Of a stretch of DNA of 64,000 bases, positions 1 through 12,100 are shown piece by piece. Positions within the stretch are counted from its first letter, which is position 1; each line of letters opens with the position of its first letter. Made by a program: the position numbers and the translations under genes. Under the pieces are notes generated by a model that saw nothing but the letters and a program-made list of their open reading frames with translations, had not been told where the DNA came from and ran no database searches. Source of the DNA: Limnomonas spitsbergensis (lineage: Eukaryota; Chlorophyta; Chlorophyceae; Chlamydomonadales); contig JAYJMM010000039.1 of NCBI GenBank assembly GCA_037349105.1, positions 3,957,001 through 4,021,000 of the forward strand. The letters run 5' to 3'.

Positions 1-1876
1 TGACAAGGTGGGGAACTCCTGCCCCAACTGCCGTCTTGGAAACATGGCCGCGTTCTTTCAGCATGGTTATCAACCAGGCTATCTATGCTACACTAAAATG
101 ACGGGAGACTTTGTGTCTGGGCAGAAGGAGCCTAGCAAGCATGACTCGATAAGCTCCAAGGCATGAGTACGGCGACCCCGATCTGAGGCCAGCTGGGCCA
201 AACGGCGAGGGCGCAGGGTTCCGTAGCGTTGCCCGAAGCCCCAAACCCTCCCACAAACCCTGGGGACAATCAGGGCCACATTGGCCAGCCATCCCACCAC
301 AAATTGTTTCAGTCTCGTAAAATGTTCGCAAAGCAAGCCTCACTACGCAAGGGAGCCTCTTCAGGTGCGGCTCGCATGATACCTGCCTGCTAGCATGAGG
401 CGCCCGAGGGAGGGCGGGTCCGCGCCAGCCAAAACGGAAGATCGGGGGTTCGGATCCTGACAGTTCACTCAGCAAGTGGCAGCAGTGGAAGCGGCTCGAA
501 TCGACTGACGGGGGTCCCGTGCTGCACCGCAAATGCATTTCGAGAACGTGTTCCCTCCGGTTGATCGTCGGTTGTTAATGCTCCGCACCTCTCGCCCGCA
601 CACTCGCTCCCACAACCGGCGGGTCGGTTAACAGAGACGTAACTCGTGCACAAATATCCTATGTTTGCCTCCATGGCATGGCTCGTACCATGTGTATCAC
701 GCATATGCCTATGCACGGCTCCCTTTCAAGGCATCTATCCATGCGAGGGGAGCCATGCTCCTTCTGATGCATCCCATGTATGTGCATGTCGCCAGCTTGG
801 CTGCTGGCCAGCAAAGCCCTGGCTACCCCCAGATATATCCTCATACCCGATGCGTGTCTTTGGTGTCTGCATGCCACCCTGGCTGCAAGGGAACACAGCC
901 TTGGCTACTGTACTGAACCGCCTCCTCCCCCATGCTGCAAATCGGCAAAGCCTCAGCTTCTGGACTGTACCGCCCCCCGACCCCCCATGCTGCTTCAGAT
1001 GCTTCCCAATATTCAGTGTGCATCCTTGGTGCGTGCAGGCCAGCATGGCTGCAAGCTGACACAGCTTTGACTGCAGCACTGACCCCCCCCATGCACACAC
1101 CACCACTCATGCACCCCCAATGGATCAGACAGAGTAACCCGTTGAAAGCCTGCTTAGCAATTCTATAAATGATCTTGCTTGCGAACCTGTTCATGAAAAA
1201 ACATTGATAAAGGGAGGCAACAACTACGTATTTAGGTTCTTAAAGCTAAACTACAACTCAGCGAAATGAAGGGTGCCTGGCGCAACAAGCCCTGCTGCTT
1301 GGGCCGCCCGCTGCTCAGCTCAGATTTTGTCCAATGGTCCGGTAATGGCGCAAAATTGACCAGTCAATGAGCCAAATGTGGCATGGTGTGCACTACAATG
1401 AGTGCTAGCAAAGGAGGTCCGGTCTGCTGAACCCTGAGCTACGACATGCCTCCCACTCTTGTCCCTCTCTTAGCGGGGTAGGCAGCTTTGCTTCTTCTTG
1501 ATAACCGCTGCAGACAAAGCCTGCCATATAAAGCCCTACCTCCGTCCCGCTTCCCGCATGCGCAGCACTATCATGCCCAGCGGGACAGAGAACAGCGCCG
1601 CGGGCCCCGAGGAGTGCCCGCAGCCCCGTCCTGAATGCAGCTGCTCATGAGAACACCACCGTCGCAAGCACAGGGTGGGTGAAATAACTTGCACAAAACA
1701 ACTAAATGTGACCATGCACCCCAGCCATAAATTTCCATGAAGCAATTTCATGTGGCTATGCACACCTGCTGTGAAGTAACTTGCACAAAGCAACTTCATG
1801 TGACCATGCAACCTCTGCTGCTACCATACCACCCTACCAACTACCTACATGATTCGTAGTGTGTGCCCAACCCTAA
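1..1876. other. Upstream non-coding region with weak tandem repeats
   Basis: I see no convincing gene here. Short ORFs occur on both strands but none has a family signature or a splice-compatible partner. Around 740-1130 there are three to four degenerate copies of a C-rich segment containing a CTGGCTGCAAG-like core. Around 1680-1815 a roughly 60-base segment with the words AACTTGCACAAA and TGTGACCATGCA is repeated two to three times. The last part probably holds the 5' UTR and promoter of the PsbP-type gene that follows. Confidence 0.5.
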
Positions 1877-4800
1877 ATGATTGTCGCCCCAAAACCCAGT
1901 CCTGCCAATGCAAGGCCGCCTCTGCACGCATTCATACGAACCACGCCAAATCGGCAGAGCAGTGTAGCCGCCAAGGTGGCCATCAATACTTCAGCTGCAC
2001 TTCAGCTACAACCTGACCTACAACCGGCAGGGCTGGGTGCAACAAGGTGCCTGTTGACTGGGCCACCGGCCCTGGGCAGATCAAGCTTTGGCCCCCATTA
2101 ATCAAATGGTGGTGGCTCTGCGGCCCCCAAATGTGGTTTGGTGCAAACTGAGGTAACCAGTGATGGTGATGCATGCAGGTTTGAGGCGTCCAGACGGGAG
2201 CTGATGCTCGGAGGCGTCTCGTTTGCCGCCATCGTCGCGGCCGGCGTTGCAAGCCCAGCATATGCAGGTGGGTTGCTGGTACAGCCGGCCTGGTACAGCT
2301 GGTCCGGTATAAACAAGTCAATCAGTGGCATACTGCTGGCCCATTGGCCTAGCATGTTGTTCCTGCTGCCCTAGCCTACACAGGTGGTCTAGTGGTGCTT
2401 CAGGTAATGAGATGCCCACCAGGCGCCCCCACCCTGTCGCCCTAACGCCTTCAAAAGCCTGCACAAAGCGGGTTTTGTGCATGTATGCTGGAAAGGGGAA
2501 GGCAGTACAGCCTAGGCTGCATGCAGGACAGCCCAGGCTGCATGCAGTACAGCCTGGGAGTGAGTGGAGTAGTGGACCCATGCTTCCCCATGTTGTTGTC
2601 AGTGCCTCAAGACCTGTGCAATGCTTAAATGGTGCACGGCAAGACTGAAATAATAGTTAAGGCTGTCCAGCGTATGAGGAGCTTCCTTTCCATCACGCAG
2701 CGCTCCGATTTGCTGTTATTCGCCTCACACTGTTTATGTCGGTGTGCGTCTTCTGTCTACAATTCAGATACATCACGCTGCCACAGTCTGCGATTCAGGT
2801 ACATCACAGTTAACAGCCGGGACCCTAGCGAAACATTCCCCGTTGCTTAAGCCACTGGCCGCTGGCCGGTCAAGGTTTGGTTCTCCTTGTCTCAGAGTTG
2901 CTGAACAGTGCCCCCCACATATTGTATGCTGTGCACTGAGACAAGCGCCAATGCCCCCCAGCAGGTTCTGAAGCGTTTGTTTATGAGGACCCTGTGGACA
3001 AGTAAGTGGGGAGCAGGGTAGTGTGTGGGGAGAAGGGTGGGGGACTAGGACAGAATACCTGATGGGCACTTCAGTGGGGAGCAGGTTTTTGAGTGGGGAG
3101 GAGGGCATGAGGCAAGTGCGAAGAAAGTGGTGGACAAGGGAGTGAAGGGCAGGTTCGTGAGTGGGGAGGAAGGCATGAGGCAAGTGCGGAGAAAGTGGTG
3201 GACACGTGAGTGAAGGGCAGGTTCGTGAGTGGGGAGGAGGGCATGAGGCAAGTGCAAAGAAAGTGGTGGACAAGTGAGTGAAGGGCAGGTTCGTGAGTGG
3301 GGAGGAGGGCATGAGGCAAGTGCGGAGAAAGTGGTGGACAAGTGAGTGAAGGGCAGGTTTGTGAGTGGGGAGGAGGGCATGAGGCAAGTGCGGAAAAAGT
3401 GGCGGACAAGTGAGTGAAGGGCAGGTTCGTGAGTGGGGAGGAGGGCATGAGGCAAGTGCGGATAGAGTGGTGGACAAGTGAATGAAGGGCAGGTTCGTGA
3501 GTGGGGAGGAGGGCATGAGGCAAGTGCAAAGAAAGTAGTGGACAAGTGAGTGAAGGGCAGGTTCGTGAGTGGGGAGGAGGGCATGAGGCAAGTGCGGAGA
3601 AAGTGGTGGACAAGTGAGTGAAGGGCAGGTTCGTGAGTGGGGAGGAGGGCATGAGGCAAGTGCGGAGAAAGTGGTGGACAAGTGAATGAAGGGCAGGTTC
3701 GTGAGTGGGGAGGAGGGCATGAGGCAAGTGCGGAGAAAGTAGTGGACAAGTGAGTGAAGGGCAGGTTCGTGAGTGGGGAGGAGGGCATAAGGCAAGTGCG
3801 GAGAAAGTGGTGGACAAGTGAGTGAAGGGCAGGTTCGTGAGTGGGGAAGAGGACATGAGGCAAGTGCGGATAAAGTGGTGGTCAAGTGAATTAAGGGCAG
3901 GTTCTTGAGTGGGGAGGAGGGCATGAGGCAAGTGCGGAGAAAGTGGTGGACAAGTGAGTGAAGGGCAGGTTTGTGAGTGGGGAGGAGGCCATGAGGCAAG
4001 TGCAGAGAAAGTGGTGGACAAGTGAGTGAAGGGCAGGTTCGTGAGTGGGGGAGGGCATGAGGCAAGTGCGGAGAAAGTAGGGGACAAGTGAGTGAAGGGC
4101 AGGTTCGTGAGTGGGGAGGAGGGCATGAGGCAAGTGCGGAGAAAGTGGTGGACAAGTGAGTGAAGGGCAGGTTCGTGAGTGGGGAGGAGGGCATGAGGCA
4201 AGTGCGGAGAATATAGTGGACAAGTGAGTGAAAGGCAGGTTCGTGAGTGGGGAGGAGGGCATGAGGCAAATGCGGAGAAAGTGGTGGACAAGTGAGTGAA
4301 GGGCAGGTTCGTGAGTGGGGAGGAGGGCATGGAACCCAGTGGACAAGTCAGTAGGGAGCAGGGTAGTGAGTCGTGATGAGGTAAGGGGTTAGGGTCGAAG
4401 GTTCCAGTCGACACGCAAGTGAGGAGCAAGGCAGTGTAGCATTGTATTCAGCTATCATCTAGGTGCTTTGTTAGCATGCTTTTATTCCAGAGATCTGTTT
4501 TCCATTTCTGGCTCAGCTATGATTCCTCCTCAAGCAAAAGCCAGTTTGCTGTCGGCTAAGCAGTCTCTTCTGTGGCAAAGTTTTGACCCGCCGGCAAATG
4601 CAGGCCTAGACAGCATGTTTGTGTTCCACGGATCCATTCACAGGTTATTTGTACGGAAATTATTCCTCCTTGAGCGAGTGGCCTCTTCGCCGCCTGAAAA
4701 AGCCCAAAAGGGGCCAAATCCTGATTTGCCAAAGGACGCAGGTTCAGGCAGCATGCCTAGCCGCGGATGGGGCCTCTGGCATGAGGCCAAGAGGTAGCTG

Positions 4801-7800
4801 AAATGTTTCCTGGCTACGACAAACGAAACTCTGATTCTAGTCCATTTATTCTGTGTCTGTGGCCTTACTGACGCTTCCTGCTGGTTGGAGTTGCGCAAAG
4901 ACGCTTTTGCCGGGTTGTAGCTGAAGTGTAGCAGAAGGACCCTGAAGTAAACTTTGTCCATGACTTGCAGGTTGATGCTGATGATTCCTGCCAGCTGACT
5001 TCTGCTTGACGGTGCTTTCCACGATTGTAGCTGAAGTGTAGCTGACACACCCTGAAGTAAACTGTGCTTATGGCTTGCAGGTTCAAGCTGACGGTTCCTG
5101 CTGGGTGGGTGTCGGGTGAAGGCGCGATCCCCGGGGCAATCGCCGGACCGTCAGGTGGGAATCATGAAGGGTCACATGGGGTTGGTGGGGGAAAGTGGGG
5201 GGGAGGGTTGGGGTATAGTGGGGGTCAATGCGCTATTCTCAGGGCACTTGCCCTCCCATCAATTGGTGTTCTGATTTGGCCCGAATGGTGTCAAGTGGGG
5301 GTCAATGGGGGCCACAAGGCTCCGTTCCCGGAACAAATGCTTGACCCTATGGGGGTCAGGGGGGGGGTGACGGCGCTTTCCTGGAGCAATGACCCTATGG
5401 GGGTCAGGGGGGGGGTGACGGCGCTTTCCTGGAGCAATGACCCTATGGGGGTCAGGGGGGGGTGACGGCGCTTTCCTGGAGCAATGACCCTATGGGGGTC
5501 AGGGGGGGGTGACGGCGCTTTCCTGGAGCAATGACCCTATGGGGGTCAGGGGGGGGGTGACGGCGCTTTCCTGGAGCAATGACCCTATGGGGGTCAGGGG
5601 GGGGTGACGGCGCTTTCCTGGAGCAATGACCCTATGGGGGTCAGGGGGGGGGTGAAGGCGCTTTCCTGGAGCAATGACCCTATGGGGGTCAGGGGGGGGT
5701 GACGGCGCTTTCCTGGAGCAATGACCCTATGGGGGTCAGGGGGGGGGTGAAGGCGCTTTCCTGGAGCAATGACCCTATGGGGGTCAGGGGGGGGGTGAAG
5801 GCGCTTTCCTGGAGCAATGACCCTATGGGGGTCAGGGGGGGGGTGAAGGCGCTTTCCTGGAGCAATGACCCTATGGGGGTCAGGGGGGGGTGAAGGCGCT
5901 TTCCTGGAGCAATGACCCTATGGGGGTCAGGGGGGGGTGAAGGCGCTTTCCTGGAGCAATGACCCTATGGGGGTCAGGGGGGGGTGACGGCGCTTTCCTG
6001 GAGCAATGACCCTATGGGGGTCAGGGGGGGGGTGAAGGCGCTTTCCTGGAGCAATGACCCTATGGGGGTCAGGGGGGGGGTGAAGGCGCTTTCCTGGAGC
6101 AATGACCCTATGGGGGTCAGGGGGGGGTGAAGGCGCTTTCCTGGAGCAATGACCCTATGGGGGTCAGGGGGGGGTGACGGCGCTTTCCTGGAGCAATGAC
6201 CCTATGGGGGTCAGGGGGGGGTGACGGCGCTTTCCTGGAGCAATGACCCTATGGGGGTCAGGGGGGGGGTGACGGCGCTTTCCTGGAGCAATGACCCTAT
6301 GGGGGTCAGGGGGGGGTGACGGCGCTTTCCTGGAGCAATGACCCTATGGGGGTCAGGGGGGGGGTGAAGGCGCTTTCCTGGAGCAATGACCCTATGGGGG
6401 TCAGGGGGGGGTGACGGCGCTTTCCTGGAGCAATGACCCTATGGGGGTCAGGGGGGGGGTGAAGGCGCTTTCCTGGAGCAATGACCCTATGGGGGTCAGG
6501 GGGGGGGTGAAGGCGCTTTCCTGGAGCAATGACCCTATGGGGGTCAGGGGGGGGGTGAAGGCGCTTTCCTGGAGCAATGACCCTATGGGGGTCAGGGGGG
6601 GGTGAAGGCGCTTTCCTGGAGCAATGACCCTATGGGGGTCAGGGGGGGGTGAAGGCGCTTTCCTGGAGCAATGACCCTATGGGGGTCAGGGGGGGGTGAC
6701 GGCGCTTTCCTGGAGCAATGACCCTATGGGGGTCAGGGGGGGGGTGAAGGCGCTTTCCTGGAGCAATGACCCTATGGGGGTCAGGGGGGGGGTGAAGGCG
6801 CTTTCCTGGAGCAATGACCCTATGGGGGTCAGGGGGGGGTGAAGGCGCTTTCCTGGAGCAATGACCCTATGGGGGTCAGGGGGGGGTGACGGCGCTTTCC
6901 TGGAGCAATGACCCTATGGGGGTCAGGGGGGGGTGACGGCGCTTTCCTGGAGCAATGACCCTATGGGGGTCAGGGGGGGGGTGAAGGCGCTTTCCTGGAG
7001 CAATGACCCTATGGGGGTCAGGGGGGGGGTGACGGCGCTTTCCTGGAGCAATGACCCTATGGGGGTCAGGGGGGGGGTGAAGGCGCTTTCCTGGAGCAAT
7101 GACCATACCGTCAGGTGGGGGCAGAGTGAGGTGACGGTGGGGTTCAGGTGAGGGTCAAGTCGATCAAGGCACTGCTTCGATGATATGGAGAAGGTGAGGG
7201 TGGCGTGAAGGTAAGGGTGCGGTACTGCGGTGGTGTAACAGTGGAGGTGAAGATGGGAATGAAGTTAAGGGTTGCAAACTAGGGTCGATACCCCTACCAT
7301 CATATGCCCCATGTGTGGCTGCTGTTGCTGATCACATGAAATGCTCCCCTCCCATGGCACATCCAGCTGTCCATCGCACCGTTGCCCTCCACTTTCATTT
7401 AGCTGAATTGCAGCTCAAGCACCTACACACCTTCAGGTGTCCCACTGATCTATCAGGTGCATGCATTACCATCGCCTCCTTCCCAGACAACCTGATGGTG
7501 AATACTTGTTTGCCACTTTTGCTGCTGTTGCTGTCGTTCCTGATGCTGATGCTGCTGATCCTGCTTCTGCTGATCTTGCTGTTGCTGATCCTGATGTTGC
7601 TGATCCTGATGCTACTGATCCTGCTGATCCTGCTGGCTGCTGATCCTGCTGCTGCTTATCCCACTGCTGCTGACCCTGCTGCTGTTGATCCTGCTGCTGC
7701 TGATCCTGCTGCTGCTGACCCTACTGTTGCCAATCCTGCTGTTGCTGATCCTGCTGTTGCTGATCCTGCTGCTGCTGATCCTGCTACTGCTGACCCTGCT

Positions 7801-9051
7801 GTTGCTGATCCTGCTGCTGCTGATCCTGCTGCTGCTGATCCTGCTGTTGCTGTTGATCCTACTGTTGCTGATCCTGCTGTTGCTGATCCTGCTGCTGCTG
7901 ATCCTGCTGCTGCTGATCCTGCTGCCGCTGACCTTTCTGTTGCTGATCCTGCTGCTGCTGCTGCTGCTGCTGCTGATCCTGCTGCTGCTGATCCTGCTGT
8001 TGCTGTTGATCCTACTGTTGCTGATCCTGCTGTTGCTGATCCTGTCGCTGCTGATCCTGCTGCTGCTGATCCCGCTGCTGTTGATCCTGATGCTGCTGAT
8101 CCTGCTGTTGCTGATCCCGCTGTTCCTGCTGCTGCTGCTGCTGATCCTGCTGATCCTGCTGCTGCTGATCGTGATCCTGCTGATCCTGCTACTGCTGATC
8201 CTGATCCTGCTGCTGCTGCTGCTGCTGATCCTGCTGCTGCTGATCCTGATCCTGTTGCTGTTGCTGCTGCTGCTGCTGCTACTGCTCCTGATACTGTTGT
8301 TGCTGATACTGCTGCTGTTGCTGATCTTGATGCTGCAGCTGATCCTGCTACTGCTGATCCTGATTCTGCTCATCCTGCTGCTGTTGATCCTGCTGCTGCC
8401 GATCTTGCTGCTGCTAATCCTGCTGCTGCTGATCGTGCTGCTGCTGATCCTGCTGCTGCTGTTACCCTGCTGCAGTTCCTGATCCTGCTGCTGCTGCTGC
8501 TGATCCTACTGCTGCTAATCCTGCTGCTGCTGATCCTGCTGCTGCTGATCCTGCTGTTGCTGATCTTGCTGCTGCTGATCCTGCTGCTGCTGATCCTGTT
8601 GCTGCTGATCCTGATGCTGCTGATCTTGATGCTGCAGAAACTGATGTTGCTGATGCTGCTGGTGCTGATGCTGCTGGTTCTGATCCTGCTGATCCTGCTG
8701 CTGCTGATGTTGCTGCTGCAGATACTGATGCTGCTGATCCTGCTGATGCTCATCCTGCTGCTGCTTATCCTGCTGCTGCTTATCCTGCTGCTGCTGATCA
8801 TGCTACTATTGATCCGGTTGCTGTTGATCTTGATGCTGCAGATACTGATGATGTTGACCCTGCTGTTGCTGATCCTGCTTTACTGATCCTGCTGTTGCTG
8901 ATCCTGGTGCTGCTGATCTTGATGCTGCACAAACTGCTGCTGCTGATCCTGCTGCTGCTGATCCTGCTGTTGCTGATCTTGATGCTGCAGATACTGATGC
9001 TGCTGATCCTGCTGCTGCTGATCCTGCTGCTGCTGCTGCTGATGATGATGA

Positions 9052-9101
<50 letters not shown>

Positions 9102-12100
9102 ATCCTGCTGCTGTTGATCCTGATACTGCTGATACTGCTGCTGCTGATCATGCTACTGCTGATCCTGTTGCTGCTGATCTTGCTGTTGCTGAAACTGCTG
9201 CTGCTGATCCTGCTGTTGCTCATCCTGATCCTGCTGCTGCTGATCCTGCTGCTGTTGATCTGGCTGCTGCTGATCCTCATGCTGCTGATCCTGATGCTGC
9301 TGATCCTGGTGCTGTTGATCCTGCTGCTGCTGATCCTGCTGTTGCTGATCCTGCTGTTGCTGATCTTGCTGCTGCTTATCTTGATGCTGCAGATACTGAT
9401 GATGCTGATCCTGATGCTGCTGATCCTGCTGCTGCGGATCCTGCTGCTGCTGATCCTGGTGCTGTTGATCTTAATGCTGCTGACCCTGCTGCTGCTGATA
9501 TTGCTGCTGCTGATCCTGCTGCTGCTGCTGATCCTGGTGCTGTTGATCCTGATGCTGCTGATCTTGATGCTGCTAATCCTGATGCTGCTGATCCTGCTGC
9601 TGCTGGTCTTGATGCTGCTGATCCTGTTGCTGCTGATCTTGCTGCTGCTGATCCTGATCCTGCTGATCCTGATCCTGCTGCTGCTGCTGATCCTGATGCT
9701 GCTGATCCTGATGCTTCTGATCCTGATGCTGCTGATCCTGATCCTGTTGATCCTGATGCTGCTGATCCTGCTGCTGCTGATCCTGCTGTTGTTGATCCTG
9801 ATGCTGCTGATCATGATCCTGATGCTTCTTCTGCTGATGATATGATGACCCTCCATCCAGGTGCCCGTCGCACCATCGCCTTCTTTCCGGACGACCCGGC
9901 AGTGAATGATGTGAGCGTTACGGTACTGGTCACCAATGTCAGCCAAGAGTTCACCAAGCTTAGCTCCTTTGGCAACATCGACTCCTTCGCAGGTGCGCTA
10001 GGGGTGAAAGTAGAGCATGTTATGGGGTGAGGGTTCACGATTTACCTGAACCAAGAGTTCACCAAGCCGAGTTGCTTCAGCAAGATCGACTTACTCGCAG
10101 GTGTGCCGGGGATGACAGAACACAATGTTTACGGTTTAGGGGTTAGCAGCTGACCTGAACTGTGAGTTCATCAAGCTGAGTTCCTTCAGCGTCATGAATC
10201 CATTCTCAGGTTAGTGCTCCATGGGTGAAGCAGGGAATGTTTAGGGAGGCAATGCTCGAGTTATCTGAAGAATGGAGGGTGCTTTGACCTGTACTCCTTC
10301 AGCAAAACCAACTTGTTGGCAGTGAGGCCTGTGAGAGGGTTAATGTGAAAGGTCCAGGGTGGGTTAGGGGTCAGTGTTCCAGCATGCAAGATTTGGGGGT
10401 TATGTACTACTTAAGAAAACGAAGCCCTAAAACATGCAGGCATTCGAAATTCTATATCATTTATGTATCATGCAGATTCAGCAGCAAGTAAGTACTTGCA
10501 TGGTCTTAACATTTCTACAAACTCAAAATTTGTAAATAAGCCATAATGTTTTCTGCTGGAACACCGTCTGCCACCCGATCTCCGCCTCGCATGTGGTCAG
10601 AAAGAATGAATGAAAATGCCAATGTGTGTCTTACTGTCTTGTGGAATCAGCAGTTGAATTGCCTTACACCTGTTGTGCATGTCCTTCCACCCTTGTCTTG
10701 TCTCCCGCCCATTTACACTTATTTATGCCCTTTCTTACGGTAGATTTGATTTGCCTTCCTTCGGGTTTGAACACAAGTTTTCTTTCGTTGCTGCCCTTAA
10801 TGCAAACTTTCGACCAAAACTCCTAATTTCTGACTGAAAACTGGCGTTGACAATATGAGAACTAGTCTATTCATGCATCCCGCAGCCCCTAACAACGTTG
10901 ATTTGTGGGAAGGTAGTGCAACTCTGCAGTATGTGTTACTCTTCAATATGTGTTGGTTCTCTCTGATTCCATGTTCCATGCCCCTGACCCAGGCAACCTG
11001 GTCGCAAGCCAGGACCAATCGATGATGTTGAATCAGAAGTATGGCAAGAGGCCTGACGTCATACAGGCAGGTTGCTTGGGAAAAAAAGGGCGGGCTGCTC
11101 GGCACAGGTTGCCTGGGAAGAAAAGGGCTCTGGTGACGAAGAGCTTGAGGGGGCAGCAAAGGTTAGCTCTGGCACATAGTATGAGTCGATGCTGTTGTGC
11201 CAGGCCTTGTTGGCCGAGAAGCTGAACGCCATACCGGCAGGTTGAAGGTTTGTGGTCATAAGACCCCTGAGCTCAGGACTTTGATCCCCAGACTCTGAAC
11301 CCTTGTGGCTAGAGAGGTTGGACGCCATACCTGCATGTTGGTATGTAAACAGGTTTCGAGGCAGAAAGGGTGTGAGGATTGGCCTGGTACGCAAAGTGAC
11401 AGATGCGCAAAGGAGCTGGATTGAAGCTGGGGCACCCTAAACCGTAAAACCCTAAACCCAGAGGAGCTGGATTGAAGCTGGGGCACCCTTGCGCCTCTCA
11501 ATGCATTATCCGCAGTTGTCCAGCCTGGCACACGAAGTACTGGTATTAAGTTGTAACGAAAGCTCCCTGAAGTTAATGCGTCTCGCTGCATCGCCCGCAG
11601 CTCGTGTCTCTGGTCAACAGCAAGGACACAGGCGAGAAGTATAATGTGGAGTACACCATCGAAAAAAGGCCCGGACCGTTCCGCCACCTGATCTCATCAG
11701 TCATTTTGGGATCAAACGGAAGGTGGGTACTGCCTGAAATGTTGGGCAGGTACTGCTTCACATGGTGGACTGGTCCTGCCTCAAATGGAAGGTTGGCTCT
11801 CCCACCTAGACCGTACTGCCTCAAAAGGGACCGTACCGCCCAATTTCGAAGGTGGGCTCCCCTGGCAGGACCGACTCGGCACGGTGGGCTTGAGGCAGTA
11901 CCCACCCTCAATTTGACCCCATCGATTATCCTGGGATCAATTGGAGGTTGGGTACCGCTCAAGCCGACCATGCCGCCTTAAATGGTAGGTTAAGGGCTAA
12001 CCCATTAGGTGCGTGTGGACTGCCTCAATGTCCTGATATGGTGGCTGCCGCCTAAAATGGAGGGTGGGACATTGGGATCGCCTCATATGGATGGTGTGTA

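Noticed and set aside
2773..4429. Minus-strand ORFs of 450-500 codons rich in HLPHALLPTHEPALHSLVH text
   Set aside because: They are the 68-bp minisatellite translated; several overlapping frames are open at once and there is no non-repeat domain.
5335..7110. Possible CRISPR-like array
   Set aside because: Repeats are directly tandem with no unique spacers, in a eukaryotic intron.
7315..9946. Very long ORFs on both strands (poly-Ala-Asp-Pro, poly-Leu-Ile, poly-Ser-Arg-Ile)
   Set aside because: All come from the triplet array inside an intron of the PsbP-type gene; every frame is open because the unit is a multiple of three.
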